Notes under the pieces: model-generated
What the model saw: only the letters and a program-made list of their open reading frames with translations
What the model was told of the DNA's origin: nothing
Database searches by the model: none
Shown: positions 1 to 8,477 of the stretch, one piece after another
How the letters are laid out: each line of letters begins with the position of its first letter
How positions within the stretch are numbered: the first letter of the stretch is position 1
Translations under genes and position numbers: made by a program
Source of the DNA: Agromyces badenianii
GTDB lineage: Bacteria > Actinomycetota > Actinomycetes > Actinomycetales > Microbacteriaceae
DNA: 64,000 nucleotides
Direction of reading: 5' to 3'
Assembly (NCBI RefSeq): GCF_003070885.1
Contig: NZ_CP028913.1
Location: 2,418,001-2,482,000, forward strand

Positions 1-836
1 TCGGCGCCGAGGCGGAGCGCCTCGGCCGCACCGTCGGCCGAGCCGAGGTTCGCGAGCAGCGGCACCGGCGTGCCGTCGGCGAGGGCGCCCGGCGCGAGCG
101 GTGCGGCGGCCTGCGCGGCGCGCTCGGCGATCCTCGCCTTCGCCGCGGCGATCTCGTCGGCAGTGGGCACGGCCACGACGAGGCTCCTCGCGGCATCGAC
201 GATGACGGTGTCGCCGTCGGCGAGACTCGCGGCATCCGCTGCCCCGACGACCGCGACGATCGACTTCTCGCGGGCGAGGATCGCCGTGTGCGAGGTCGGG
301 CCGCCGTCGATCGTGACGAGGCCCTGCACCTGGTCGAGGTCGAGCAGTGCCGTGTCGGCGGGCGCGAGATCGCGAGCCACGAGGATGAACGGATGCCCGG
401 GGTCGGGCACGCCCGGAGCCGGGAGCTTCAGCAGGTGCGCGATGACCCGCTGCGAGATGTCGTCGAGGTCGGCCGCGCGCTCGGCCATGTACCCGCCCAT
501 GCCGGCCAGCAGGTCGCGGTAGGAGGCGAAGGCCTCGAACACCGCACGCTCGGCGGTCTTCCCCGCGGCGAGCCGTGTGGTGATGACATCGATGAGGCTC
601 GGGTCTTCGGCCATCATGGCCTGGGCCTCGAGCACGTCCTTCGCGGCGCCGCCGGCCTTGGCCCCGCGACCGGCGAGCTCGGCTGCGACGACCGAGAGCG
701 ACGCCCTGGCCCGCTCCCCCTCGCGCTCGGGGTCGAGGTGGCTCGGCCGGTCGACCGGCTCTGGCAGGTGTTCCGCCATGCGCACCACCGGCCCGATGGC
801 CACCCCCTGGCCGATGCCCGTTCCCGTGATCTCCAT
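1..836 (-). CDS. ptsI: PTS enzyme I, phosphoenolpyruvate-protein phosphotransferase (3' end beyond window)
   Basis: Cytoplasmic enzyme I takes phosphate from phosphoenolpyruvate and passes it to HPr, the first step of PTS sugar uptake. About 278 residues are visible, beginning MEITGTGIGQGVAIGP and stopping at the window edge at LRLGA, just where the family continues into the PEP-binding barrel (LGAxGIGLxRTE). The phosphorylated histidine is in GGPTSHTAILARE (His183, codon 288-290). The ATG at 834-836 has a GAAAGG ribosome site about 7 nt upstream. The gene follows map on the same strand, where most actinobacteria have infA. No HPr gene is visible. The N-terminal two thirds are typical; only the C-terminal catalytic part is unseen. 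Confidence 0.93.
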   Translation of the reverse strand, partial: MEITGTGIGQGVAIGPVVRMAEHLPEPVDRPSHLDPEREGERARASLSVVAAELAGRGAKAGGAAKDVLEAQAMMAEDPSLIDVITTRLAAGKTAERAVFEAFASYRDLLAGMGGYMAERAADLDDISQRVIAHLLKLPAPGVPDPGHPFILVARDLAPADTALLDLDQVQGLVTIDGGPTSHTAILAREKSIVAVVGAADAASLADGDTVIVDAARSLVVAVPTADEIAAAKARIAERAAQAAAPLAPGALADGTPVPLLANLGSADGAAEALRLGA

Positions 837-1237
837 CAGTCGCCTTTCCGAATCGGATCGACGGGAGACGAATGTCCCGCCCTACTCGTCGTGATCGGTT
901 CGTTCAAGCATGTGTCCGGCCTCCGTCGCGAGTGTCCGTTCCCTCGTCCACCATATCCCCCGGCCGCGGATGAGGGCGCGGTGAGCATCGCGCAGCGGTT
1001 CATGGGCGCGTCTCGATCGAGTCGAGCACGAGGTCGAGCACCCGGCCTCCGTCGGCGGCTGCCGCGTCGGCGGGCCGCACGGCGAGGGCGACGGATGCTG
1101 CGGCCGCCCGTGTGCGCACCGACTCGAGTCGCTCGCCGAGATGGGCGCCGACGAGCGTCAGATCGCCACACGACTGGCGGGCACCGGGCTCTCGCTCGTC
1201 GGTCTACATCGCCCACGAACTCGCCCAGATCGAATGC
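837..1237. other. Intergenic region between map and ptsI
   Basis: About 400 bp with no intact gene that I can support. The part near ptsI holds its ribosome site and presumably its promoter, but I found no convincing -35/-10 pair. The part near map carries an open minus-strand frame (1000-1203) with strongly GC-rich third positions but no usable start. infA and the alpha operon are not here. Confidence 0.5.
1000..1203 (-). pseudogene. Open reading frame without a good start, possible gene remnant
   Basis: A minus-strand frame opens right after a TAG at 1204-1206 and ends with TGA at 1000-1002. Its roughly 67 codons look coding (nearly all G or C at third positions, residues such as LTLVGAHLGERLESVRT and GGRVLDLVLDSIETRP), yet it contains no ATG or TTG, and its first GTG falls in the middle with no ribosome site. 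It may be the 3' fragment of a gene whose 5' part was lost, or chance. The product is not recognised. Confidence 0.25.
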
Positions 1238-2065
1238 TCAGGCGATCTCCGTCGGGCGTACGCCGAACGGTGCGAGGCCCGCTGCACCGCCGTCCGGGGC
1301 CGTGAGCACCCAGATCCCGTCGGCGTGCACGGCGACGGAGTGCTCCCAGTGGGCGGCATCCGAGCCGTCGGACGTCGTGACGGTCCAGTCGTCGTCGCGC
1401 GTGAACGTGTCGATCGCGCCGCCGACGATCATCGGCTCGATCGCCACGACGAGCCCCGGCTTGACCGCGGGACCCCGACGGTCGACGCGGTAGTTGAACA
1501 CCGGCGGTTCCTCGTGCATGGAACGGCCGATCCCATGGCCGACGTAGTCGGTGAGGATGCCGAAGTCGCCCTCGCTGCGGACGAAGTCCTCGATGGCCGC
1601 TCCCACCTCGTTGAGGTGGGTCGAGCGGGCGAGCGCGGCGATGCCGTGCCACAGGGCCTGCTCGGTCACGCGGTTGAGCTGCTCGCGCGAGGACACCACG
1701 TCGGGGCGCGACGCATCGGGCAGCACGACGGTGAAAGCGGAGTCGCCGTTCCAGCCGTCGACCTCGGCGCCGCCGTCGATCGAGACGATGTCGCCCGGCC
1801 GCAACGGCCGATCGCCGGGAATGCCGTGCACGACGTCGTCGTCGACGGAGACGCAGAGCGTGTGCCGATAGCCCGGGACGAGCTGGAAGTTCGGTCGGCC
1901 TCCGCCGCTTCGGATCACCCGCTCTGCGGCGGCGTCGAGTTCGAGCGGGGTCGCGCCGGGAACGAGCAGTCGGCGTGCCTCGGCGAGTGCTGCGGCCGTC
2001 AGCTCACCGGCCGCCCGCATCGAGCGCAGCTCGGCCGGCGACTTGTAGATCGAACGTCGGAACAC
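1238..2065 (-). CDS. map: Methionine aminopeptidase, type I
   Basis: Removes the initiator methionine from nascent proteins, a metal-dependent cytoplasmic reaction. The 275-residue protein begins MFRRSIYKSPAELRSMR, so it is the short form without the N-terminal SH3-ligand extension seen in some actinobacterial paralogues. Metal ligands are visible in order: Asp in SIDGG, Asp in NGDSAF, His in YVGHGIG, Glu in AIEPM and Glu in HWEHSV. It starts 9 bp after the adk stop and is the last gene of the secY-adk-map run. In most relatives infA follows; here it does not. Confidence 0.96.
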   Translation of the reverse strand: MFRRSIYKSPAELRSMRAAGELTAAALAEARRLLVPGATPLELDAAAERVIRSGGGRPNFQLVPGYRHTLCVSVDDDVVHGIPGDRPLRPGDIVSIDGGAEVDGWNGDSAFTVVLPDASRPDVVSSREQLNRVTEQALWHGIAALARSTHLNEVGAAIEDFVRSEGDFGILTDYVGHGIGRSMHEEPPVFNYRVDRRGPAVKPGLVVAIEPMIVGGAIDTFTRDDDWTVTTSDGSDAAHWEHSVAVHADGIWVLTAPDGGAAGLAPFGVRPTEIA

Positions 2066-2074
2066 CCGCGCCGC

Positions 2075-2701
2075 TCAGGCGGAGACGGTGTCGCCGGCCG
2101 ACGGCGTGAGGCCGCGGTCGGCGAGTGCCGCGAAGATGCGCTGCGTGACCTCGTCGAGCGAGCCCACGCCGTCGACGCGTGCGACGATGCCGTGATCGCG
2201 ATAGACGTCGAGAATCGGCGCCGTCTCGCGCTCGTAGATCGCCAGGCGGTTCGCGATGACCTCTTCGGTGTCGTCGGTGCGCCCCTGCTCGGCCGCGCGC
2301 TGCTGCAGGCGGTCGATGCTCTCGTCACGCGGAACCTCGAGTTCGATCACCGCGTCGAGCGCCTCGCCGCGAGCTGCGAGGAACGCGTCGAGGTCGTCGA
2401 CCTGGCCGCGGTTGCGCGGATAGCCGTCGAGCAGGAACCCGCCAGCGGCATCGGGCTGCTCGAGTCGATCGCGCACGAGCGCGCTCGTCAGCTCGTCGGG
2501 CACCAGGTCGCCGGCCTCGACGATCGTCTTGACCTGTTGGCCGAGCTCGGTGCCGCCCGAGATGTTCGCACGGAAGACGTCGCCGGTCGAGACCTGCGGC
2601 ACACCGAACGCCTCGGCGACGAGCACGCCCTGTGTGCCCTTGCCAGAGCCCTGAGGGCCGACGATCAGGAAGCGAGCGGAGGCGGGTGCAGAAGCCGTCA
2701 T
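2075..2701 (-). CDS. adk: Adenylate kinase
   Basis: Interconverts ATP + AMP and 2 ADP. The 208-residue protein starts MTASAPASARFLIVG; the start is fixed by a 4-bp ATGA overlap with the secY stop. The P-loop reads GPQGSGKGT (Gln where many have Pro), followed by STGDVFRANI and the AMP-binding stretch LLDGYPRN. Between RLQQRAAEQ and TDDTEE the LID domain is very short and has no cysteines, so this is the short, zinc-free bacterial type. It is co-transcribed between secY and map. Confidence 0.96.
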   Translation of the reverse strand: MTASAPASARFLIVGPQGSGKGTQGVLVAEAFGVPQVSTGDVFRANISGGTELGQQVKTIVEAGDLVPDELTSALVRDRLEQPDAAGGFLLDGYPRNRGQVDDLDAFLAARGEALDAVIELEVPRDESIDRLQQRAAEQGRTDDTEEVIANRLAIYERETAPILDVYRDHGIVARVDGVGSLDEVTQRIFAALADRGLTPSAGDTVSA

Positions 2702-4020
2702 CGGAGGAGTCCTTCGTAGTGTCGTTGCTGGAGCTGGGCGTCGATCTGCTTGACCGTCTCGAGGCCGACGCCGACGATGATCAGGATCGATGCACCGCCG
2801 AACGGGAAGTTCTGGTCGGCGCCGACCAGTGCGAAGGCGATCAGAGGGATCAATGCCACGAGACCGAGGTAGAGCGAGCCCGGGAGGGTGATGCGGGTGA
2901 GCACGTAGTCGAGGTACTCGGCGGTCGGGCGCCCGGCACGGATGCCCGGGATGAAGCCGCCGTACTTCTTCATGTTCTCGGAGACCTCGTCGGGATTGAA
3001 CGTGATCGCGACGTAGAAGTAGGTGAAGCCGACGATGAGCAGGAAGTACATGAGCATGTACAGCGGGTGGCTGCCCTGCGTCAGGTAGTTCGTGATCCAC
3101 ACGACCCACGGCTGCGGCGTCTCACCGGCGGCCGGGGTGTTGAACTGCGCGATGAGCGCCGGCAGGTAGAGCAGCGACGAGGCGAAGATGACCGGCACGA
3201 CGCCCGCCATGTTGACCTTGATCGGGATATAGGTGTTGTTGCCGCCGTAGGTGCGCCGGCCGACCATGCGCTTCGCGTACTGCACCGGGATGCGCCGTTG
3301 CGACTGCTCGACGAAGACCACGGCGACCACCACCAGCAGGCCGATGGCGAGCACGATCGCGAACACGTCCCAGCCGCGGGCGATGCCGATCGCCCACAGC
3401 GAGCCGGGGAAGGTCGCGGCGATCGAGGTGAAGATCAGGAGCGACATGCCGTTGCCGATGCCGCGCTCGGTGATGAGCTCGCCCATCCACATGATGAGGC
3501 CGGTACCGGCGGTCATCGTGATGACCATGAGGAGGATCGCGTACCAGGCGTCGTTCGTGATGAGCTGCGAGCACTCGGGGGCGCCCGACGGGAACAGCGC
3601 GCCGGAACGGGCGACCGTGATGAGCGTCGTCGACTGGAGCACGCCGAGCGCGATCGTGAGGTAGCGGGTGTACTGGGTGAGGCGGCCCTGGCCGGCCTGG
3701 CCCTCTTTGTACAGCGTCTCGAAGTGAGGGATCACCACGCGCAGCAGCTGCACGATGATCGACGCGGTGATGTAGGGCATGATGCCGAGCGCGAAGATCG
3801 AGAGCTGCAGCAGCGCGCCGCCCGAGAAGAGGTTGACGAGGTCGTAGAGGCCGGCTGCGCCGGCCTGGTTGGCGGCGAGGCACGCCTGCACGTTGCCGAA
3901 GTCCACGAACGGCGCGGGGATGAACGAGCCGAGCCGGAACAGGGCGACGATGCCCAGTGTGAACCCGAGCTTGCGGCGAAGATCCGGCGTGCGGAAGATC
4001 CGCCCGATGGCGTTGAACAC
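2698..4020 (-). CDS. secY: Preprotein translocase subunit SecY
   Basis: Pore-forming subunit of the SecYEG channel in the cytoplasmic membrane. The 440-residue protein begins MFNAIGRIFRTPDLRRKLGF and has the pattern of about ten membrane helices, including LYDLVNLFSGGALLQLSIFA (plug and second helix region), the cytoplasmic loop around QRRIPVQYAKRM, and a cytoplasmic tail ending QLQQRHYEGLLR. Its stop overlaps the adk start (ATGA). A 114-bp gap with a candidate promoter and inverted repeats separates it from rplO, so it may be transcribed both from the spc operon and from its own promoter. Confidence 0.97.
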   Translation of the reverse strand: MFNAIGRIFRTPDLRRKLGFTLGIVALFRLGSFIPAPFVDFGNVQACLAANQAGAAGLYDLVNLFSGGALLQLSIFALGIMPYITASIIVQLLRVVIPHFETLYKEGQAGQGRLTQYTRYLTIALGVLQSTTLITVARSGALFPSGAPECSQLITNDAWYAILLMVITMTAGTGLIMWMGELITERGIGNGMSLLIFTSIAATFPGSLWAIGIARGWDVFAIVLAIGLLVVVAVVFVEQSQRRIPVQYAKRMVGRRTYGGNNTYIPIKVNMAGVVPVIFASSLLYLPALIAQFNTPAAGETPQPWVVWITNYLTQGSHPLYMLMYFLLIVGFTYFYVAITFNPDEVSENMKKYGGFIPGIRAGRPTAEYLDYVLTRITLPGSLYLGLVALIPLIAFALVGADQNFPFGGASILIIVGVGLETVKQIDAQLQQRHYEGLLR

Positions 4021-4062
4021 TCGTCCTCCTGTTGCTCCGTGTGGAGTCAGTCCATATGCGGC

Positions 4063-4114
4063 TCGAGCCAGTCGAGACCCCCGTGAATCATACGCGAGGT
4101 CCCGACTGGCTCGA
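4063..4114. repeat. 12-bp perfect inverted repeat in the rplO-secY gap
   Basis: The arms TCGAGCCAGTCG (4063-4074) and CGACTGGCTCGA (4103-4114) are exact reverse complements, and a further GACC/GGTC pairing (4076-4079 with 4098-4101) extends them. On the minus-strand transcript this gives a 16-bp stem with one mismatch and a loop of about 18 nt. No T-run follows, so it is not an obvious terminator. It brackets the candidate secY promoter. Confidence 0.6.
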
Positions 4115-4115
4115 A
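4087..4115 (-). promoter_or_regulatory. Candidate secY promoter
   Basis: On the minus strand TATGAT (4087-4092) is a good -10, preceded by TTCGAG (4110-4115) at 17 bp. The -35 is weak. Transcription would start near 4080, inside the inverted repeat. It could drive secY-adk-map independently of the upstream ribosomal genes. Confidence 0.35.
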
Positions 4116-4134
4116 CAATCGGTGCTGTTTCGGT

Positions 4135-4800
4135 CTACTTGACCGAGCCGCCAGCGGCGACGATCTTCTGCTCGGCGGAGCCGGAGACCTTGTCGACGGC
4201 GACGTTGAGCTTCACCTGGATGTCACCGTTGCCGAGCACCTTGACGCGCTCGTTCTTGCGAACGGCACCCTTCTCGACGAGGTCGGCGATCGTGACGTCG
4301 CCGCCCTTCGGGTACAGCTCGGCGAGCTTCTCCAGGTTGACCACCTGGTACTCGACACGGAACGGGTTCTTGAAGCCGCGCAGCTTCGGCGCACGCATGT
4401 GGTACGGAAGCTGGCCACCCTCGAACCCGGGGCGGATGTTGTTGCGGGCCTTGGAACCCTTGGTGCCGCGACCGGCCGTCTTGCCCTTCGAACCCTCACC
4501 GCGTCCGACGCGGGTCTTGTCCTTCTTGGCACCCGGAGCCGGGCGGAGGTGGTGAACCTTCAGCACCTGCTCGCGCTTCTCCGCGACGTCGGCCTTGGGA
4601 GCAGCCTTCTTCGCGGGAGCCTTCTTGGCCGGAGCCTTCGCGGCGTCGGCCGAGTCGGCCTTCGCAGCGGCAGCCTTGGGAGCCGCCTTCGCAGCGGCAG
4701 CCTTGGGGGCGGCCTTCGCGGCAGCGGGCTTGTCGGCCGTCTTCTTCGCCGGAGCCTTCTTGGGGGCCTCGGCGGCGGCGTCGTTCTTCTCGTCAGCCAT
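4135..4800 (-). CDS. rplO: 50S ribosomal protein L15 with a long Ala/Lys-rich N-terminal extension
   Basis: Large-subunit assembly protein. The conserved domain starts at [20 protein letters not shown] and runs through [20 protein letters not shown] to the C-terminus ending VAAGGSVK. L15 is usually about 145-150 residues; this one is 221 because roughly 70 residues of Ala-Lys-Pro repeats ([16 protein letters not shown] and similar) precede the domain. The ATG at 4800 overlaps the rpmD stop by one base (TAATG) and no other ATG is available, so the extension appears to be translated. The composition resembles histone H1 tails and should be disordered and strongly basic. Confidence 0.95.
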   Translation of the reverse strand: MADEKNDAAAEAPKKAPAKKTADKPAAAKAAPKAAAAKAAPKAAAAKADSADAAKAPAKKAPAKKAAPKADVAEKREQVLKVHHLRPAPGAKKDKTRVGRGEGSKGKTAGRGTKGSKARNNIRPGFEGGQLPYHMRAPKLRGFKNPFRVEYQVVNLEKLAELYPKGGDVTIADLVEKGAVRKNERVKVLGNGDIQVKLNVAVDKVSGSAEQKIVAAGGSVK

Positions 4801-4985
4801 TAGTCAATCTCCTCAACCTTCACGAGGTGGGCGACGGTGTTCACGTAGCCGCGGTTCTGCGGGTTGTCCTCGCGAACCACCGAGTCACCGATGCGCTTGA
4901 GTCCGAGGCTGCGCAGCGTGTCGCGCTGGTACTGCTTCTCGCTCACCTTGGACTTGATCTGGGTCACCTTCAGCTGCTTGGCCAT
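4800..4985 (-). CDS. rpmD: 50S ribosomal protein L30
   Basis: Small 61-residue large-subunit protein, [18 protein letters not shown], with the typical [20 protein letters not shown] core. The start overlaps the rpsE stop by one base (TGATG) and its own stop overlaps the rplO start by one base, so translation of rpsE-rpmD-rplO is probably coupled. Length and sequence are ordinary for bacterial L30. Confidence 0.97.
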   Translation of the reverse strand: MAKQLKVTQIKSKVSEKQYQRDTLRSLGLKRIGDSVVREDNPQNRGYVNTVAHLVKVEEID

Positions 4986-5701
4986 CAGGCACCTGCCTTC
5001 GCTGCTGCGGCAGCCTCGGCCGCCTGGGCCTCGGCACGCAGCAGACGGGGCGGGGCGACCTCGTCGTAGTCCAGACCACGACGGGCGGCGACCGCACGCG
5101 GCTCTTCGAGCTGCGAGAGGGCTGCGACCGTGGCGTGCACGATGTTGATGGTGTTCGACGAACCGAGCGACTTGCTCAGCACGTCGTGGATGCCGGCGCA
5201 CTCGAGCACCGCACGCACCGGACCACCGGCGATAACACCGGTACCGGCCGAAGCGGGGCGCAGCAGGACGACGCCGGCTGCGGCCTCACCCTGCACGGGG
5301 TGCGGGATGGTCGCTCCGACGCGAGGGACACGGAAGAAGTTCTTCTTCGCCTCCTCGACGCCCTTCGAGATCGCGGTCGGAACCTCGCGCGCCTTGCCGT
5401 AGCCGACGCCGACGAGTCCGTTGCCGTCGCCCACGACGACGAGCGCCGTGAAGCTGAAGCGACGGCCGCCCTTGACGACCTTCGACACGCGGTTGATGGT
5501 CACGACGCGCTCGAGGAACTGGCTCTTCTCGGCGTCACGGCCACCGCGGTCGCGGCCACCCTGGTTGCGGTCGCGGCCGCCACCACGACGGTTGTCGCGC
5601 TCGTTGCGGGCCGGCTCCGAAGCTGCTGCCGTCTCGACGGGTGCCTCTGCGGTCACCTCGGTCTCCTTCGTAGTGCCATTTTCAATAGGTACGGTGCTCA
5701 C
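4985..5701 (-). CDS. rpsE: 30S ribosomal protein S5 with Arg/Gly-rich N-terminal tail
   Basis: Small-subunit protein involved in decoding fidelity. The S5 domain starts at [20 protein letters not shown], with [18 protein letters not shown] and the C-terminal fold [19 protein letters not shown]. The first 57 residues form an acidic stretch followed by RGG-like repeats ([20 protein letters not shown]). The start is a GTG at 5701 that overlaps the rplR stop as GTGA. The protein is 238 residues, longer than the usual 165-220 because of the tail. Such tails occur in other actinobacterial S5 proteins. Confidence 0.97.
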   Translation of the reverse strand: MSTVPIENGTTKETEVTAEAPVETAAASEPARNERDNRRGGGRDRNQGGRDRGGRDAEKSQFLERVVTINRVSKVVKGGRRFSFTALVVVGDGNGLVGVGYGKAREVPTAISKGVEEAKKNFFRVPRVGATIPHPVQGEAAAGVVLLRPASAGTGVIAGGPVRAVLECAGIHDVLSKSLGSSNTINIVHATVAALSQLEEPRAVAARRGLDYDEVAPPRLLRAEAQAAEAAAAAKAGA

Positions 5702-6057
5702 AGGTTGAGCCCTGCCTCTCGCGCTCCATCGGCGATCGCTGCGACACGACCGGCGTACTTGCTGCCACCGCGGTCGAAGACGACTGCCTCGACACCGGCC
5801 TGCTTGGCGCGCTCGGCGACGAGTTCGCCGACCTTCTTCGCCTTGGCGGTCTTGTCACCGTCGAATGCGCGGAGGTCGGCCTCCATGGTCGAGGCGGATG
5901 CCAGGGTGTGACCCTTGGCGTCGTCGACGACCTGCACGAAGACGTGACGAGCCGAACGGGTGACAACGAGACGCGGACGCGCCTCGGTGCCGACGATCTT
6001 CTTGCGAAGGCGGGTGTGGCGGCGCGCACGCGCAGCCGACTTGCTCTTCACGGCCAT
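5698..6057 (-). CDS. rplR: 50S ribosomal protein L18
   Basis: 5S rRNA-binding protein, 119 residues. It shows the basic N-terminus [20 protein letters not shown] and the family core [20 protein letters not shown] and [20 protein letters not shown]. Its stop overlaps the rpsE GTG start by four bases; it begins 2 bp after rplF. A typical spc-operon member. Confidence 0.97.
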   Translation of the reverse strand: MAVKSKSAARARRHTRLRKKIVGTEARPRLVVTRSARHVFVQVVDDAKGHTLASASTMEADLRAFDGDKTAKAKKVGELVAERAKQAGVEAVVFDRGGSKYAGRVAAIADGAREAGLNL

Positions 6058-6059
6058 GA

Positions 6060-6596
6060 TTACTTACCAGCCTTTCCGGCCTTGCGACGCACGACCTCGC
6101 CGGCGTAGCGGATGCCCTTGCCCTTGTAGGGCTCCGGCTTCTTGATCTTGCGGATGTTCGCGGCGGTCTCGCCCACGGCCTGCTTGTCGATGCCGGCAAC
6201 GGTGATCTTGTTGTTGCCCTCGACGGTCAGCGTGATGCCGGTCGGTGCTTCGACGACGACGGGGTGCGAGAAACCGAGCGCGAGTTCGAGGGACGAGCCC
6301 TTCTGCGCGACGCGGTAACCGGTGCCGACGATCTCGAGTGCCTTGGAGTAGCCCTGGGTCACGCCGATGATCTGGTTGGCGATGAGGGTACGCGTAAGGC
6401 CGTGCAGCGAACGCGAGGTGCGCTCGTCGTCGGGGCGGGTGACGAGAACCTGGTTCTCTTCGAGCTTGACCTCGATGGGGGCGGCGACGGTGAGCGCGAG
6501 CTCACCCTTCGGGCCCTTCACCGAAACGGCCTGGCCGTCGATCTTGACGTCGACGCCCGCGGGGATGTCGATGGGAAGTCGTCCGATTCGTGACAT
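6060..6596 (-). CDS. rplF: 50S ribosomal protein L6
   Basis: Large-subunit protein near the factor-binding site, 178 residues with two repeated folds. It begins [20 protein letters not shown]; the C-terminal signature [20 protein letters not shown] is intact. It lies 4 bp after rpsH and 2 bp before rplR in the spc operon. Confidence 0.98.
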   Translation of the reverse strand: MSRIGRLPIDIPAGVDVKIDGQAVSVKGPKGELALTVAAPIEVKLEENQVLVTRPDDERTSRSLHGLTRTLIANQIIGVTQGYSKALEIVGTGYRVAQKGSSLELALGFSHPVVVEAPTGITLTVEGNNKITVAGIDKQAVGETAANIRKIKKPEPYKGKGIRYAGEVVRRKAGKAGK

Positions 6597-6600
6597 GGAA

Positions 6601-6999
6601 CTACCACACGTAGGCGAGGACTTCTCCGCCTACGCCCTTCTTCTCGGCCTGGCGGTCGGTGAGCAGACCGCTGGAGGTGGACAGGATGGCAACGCCGAGG
6701 CCGCCGAGCACCTTGGGGAGCTCCGTCGACTTCGCGTACACGCGGAGGCCGGGCTTGGAGACGCGCTTGATGCCGGCGATCGAACGCTCGCGGTTGGGGC
6801 CGAACTTGAGCTGCAGCGTGAGCGTCTTGCCCACGCGCGCGTCGGTCACCTCGAAGTCGGCGATGTAGCCCTCTTTCTTCAAGATCTCGGCGATGTGCGC
6901 CTTGAGCTTGGAGTTCGGCATCGAGACGGAGTCGTGGTGTGCGGAGTTCGCATTCCGCAGACGGGTCAGCATGTCAGCGACCGGGTCGGTCATCGTCAT
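6601..6999 (-). CDS. rpsH: 30S ribosomal protein S8
   Basis: 16S rRNA-binding assembly protein, 132 residues, beginning [20 protein letters not shown] and ending with the S8 signature [20 protein letters not shown]. Two in-frame ATGs (6999 and 6993) are possible; an AAGGAA element lies upstream. The preceding 128 bp to rplE hold no gene, although rpsN/rpsZ (S14) usually sits there. Confidence 0.98.
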   Translation of the reverse strand: MTMTDPVADMLTRLRNANSAHHDSVSMPNSKLKAHIAEILKKEGYIADFEVTDARVGKTLTLQLKFGPNRERSIAGIKRVSKPGLRVYAKSTELPKVLGGLGVAILSTSSGLLTDRQAEKKGVGGEVLAYVW

Positions 7000-7063
7000 G
7001 ACGAGTGTTTCCTTACGTTCACCAGGTTTCAGCGCCCGTTACACGAGCGATGACCTGTGGTGT

Positions 7064-7088
7064 CGGTCCCCGCGGATGCGGGGAACCG
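7064..7088. repeat. GC-rich hairpin in the rplE-rpsH gap
   Basis: CCCCGC (7068-7073) pairs with GCGGGG (7078-7083) around the loop GGAT, and the flanking CGGT/AACCG extends the stem with one bulge. It is the second of two hairpins between rplE and rpsH in the direction of transcription. No T-run follows. Confidence 0.55.
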
Positions 7089-7091
7089 GTT

Positions 7092-7123
7092 CGGATGCTG
7101 CGGGCGTGTGCCCGCAGCATCCG
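7092..7123. repeat. Perfect 14-bp hairpin after rplE
   Basis: CGGATGCTGCGGGC (7092-7105) and GCCCGCAGCATCCG (7110-7123) form a perfect stem with the loop GTGT. It lies 4 nt beyond the rplE stop on the minus-strand transcript. It is built from an inverted pair of the frequent word CGGATGC/GCATCCG. Lacking a U-run, it may be an attenuator, an mRNA processing or stability element, or the scar of a lost rpsN. Confidence 0.7.
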
Positions 7124-7127
7124 TGGT

Positions 7128-7715
7128 TCAGTTGGCGGACTCGGCCGACTTGAAGGGGAAGCCGAGCTGCTTGAGCAGCGCGCGGCCCTCTTCGTCGGTC
7201 TTGGCGGTGGTCACCACGGTGATGTCCATGCCGCGGACGCGGTCGATCTTGTCCTGGTCGATCTCGTGGAACACCGACTGCTCGGTGAGACCGAAGGTGT
7301 AGTTGCCGGTGCCGTCGAACTGCTTCTCCGACAGACCGCGGAAGTCGCGGATGCGCGGCAGCGCGAGCGAGAGCAGGCGGTCGAGGAACTCCCACATGCG
7401 GTCGCCGCGAAGCGTGACGTGGGCGCCGATCGGCTGGCCCTCGCGCAGCTTGAACTGCGCGATGGACTTGCGGGCCTTCGTGACCTGCGGCTTCTGACCG
7501 GTGATCTTGGTGAGGTCGGCGATCGCACCGTCGATGACCTTGCCATCGCGCGCGGCCTCGCCCACACCCATGTTCACGACGATCTTCACGAGGCCCGGCA
7601 CCTGGTGCACGTTGGTGTAGCCGTGCGCCTCGGTGAGGTTCTTCGAGATCTCGTCCCGGTACTTGGTCTTCAGTCGCGGCTGGATTTTGCCAGCCTGCGT
7701 AGCCGTATCGGTCAT
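7128..7715 (-). CDS. rplE: 50S ribosomal protein L5
   Basis: 5S rRNA-binding protein of the central protuberance, 195 residues. Visible are [40 protein letters not shown] and the C-terminal [20 protein letters not shown]. Its ATG overlaps the rplX TAA by one base. It is followed not by rpsN but by two hairpins and then rpsH. Confidence 0.98.
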   Translation of the reverse strand: MTDTATQAGKIQPRLKTKYRDEISKNLTEAHGYTNVHQVPGLVKIVVNMGVGEAARDGKVIDGAIADLTKITGQKPQVTKARKSIAQFKLREGQPIGAHVTLRGDRMWEFLDRLLSLALPRIRDFRGLSEKQFDGTGNYTFGLTEQSVFHEIDQDKIDRVRGMDITVVTTAKTDEEGRALLKQLGFPFKSAESAN

Positions 7716-8074
7716 TACAGGTCCTTACCTGACTTCTTGGCGTAGCGGACGCGGACGGTCTTCTCGACGCCGTCCTTCGTCACGGTCTCGTTGCGGAAGC
7801 CGACGCGGGTCGGCTTCTTCGACTCGGGGTCGACGATCGCGACGTTCGAGACGTGGATCGGGGCCTCTTGGGTCTCGACGCCGCCGGTCTTCGAACCGCG
7901 CTGCGTCTGGCCGACGCGAACGTGCTTCGTCACGAAGTTGATGCCTTCGACGACGACGCGGTTCTCGGCGACGAGCACCTCGAGGACCTTGCCCTGCTTG
8001 CCGCGGTCTCCACCGCGAGCCTGGCTGCGGCCGGAGATGACCTGCACGAGGTCACCCTTCTTGATGTTGGCCAT
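7715..8074 (-). CDS. rplX: 50S ribosomal protein L24
   Basis: Assembly initiator of the large subunit, 119 residues, with the KOW motif near the N-terminus ([30 protein letters not shown]) and the following [19 protein letters not shown]. The C-terminal [19 protein letters not shown] is usual for actinobacteria. It starts 2 bp after rplN and its stop overlaps the rplE start. Confidence 0.97.
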   Translation of the reverse strand: MANIKKGDLVQVISGRSQARGGDRGKQGKVLEVLVAENRVVVEGINFVTKHVRVGQTQRGSKTGGVETQEAPIHVSNVAIVDPESKKPTRVGFRNETVTKDGVEKTVRVRYAKKSGKDL

Positions 8075-8076
8075 GA

Positions 8077-8445
8077 CTAGATAACCTCCGGTGCCAGCGA
8101 GATGATCTTCATGAACTTCTTGTCGCGAAGCTCGCGACCGACCGGTCCGAAGATACGGGTGCCGCGAGGGTCACCGTCGTTCTTCAGGATCACTGCGGCG
8201 TTCTCGTCGAACTTGATGTAGGAGCCGTCGGCGCGACGGGTCTCCTTGACGGTGCGGACGATGACGGCCTTGACCACATCGCCCTTCTTCACGTTGCCGC
8301 CGGGGATCGCGTCCTTGACGGTCGCGACGATGGTGTCACCGAGGCCGGCGTACCGGCGCTTCGAGCCACCGAGCACGCGGATCGTGAGCAGCTCCTTGGC
8401 GCCGGTGTTGTCGGCGACCTTGACTCGTGATTCCTGCTGAAGCAC
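8077..8445 (-). CDS. rplN: 50S ribosomal protein L14
   Basis: Intersubunit-bridge protein, 122 residues: [20 protein letters not shown] at the start and [20 protein letters not shown] near the end. Length and motifs match the family exactly. It lies 32 bp after rpsQ, one of the larger gaps in the operon, with a ribosome site (AAAGAAGGAG) in between. Confidence 0.98.
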   Translation of the reverse strand: MLQQESRVKVADNTGAKELLTIRVLGGSKRRYAGLGDTIVATVKDAIPGGNVKKGDVVKAVIVRTVKETRRADGSYIKFDENAAVILKNDGDPRGTRIFGPVGRELRDKKFMKIISLAPEVI

Positions 8446-8477
8446 TTTGAACTCCTTCTTTCAAGTAAGCCCGAGGC

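Noticed and set aside
7000..7127. Possible hidden rpsN/rpsZ gene
   Set aside because: The gap is only 128 bp and is filled with two hairpins; no CxxC-type S14 sequence is found in any frame.
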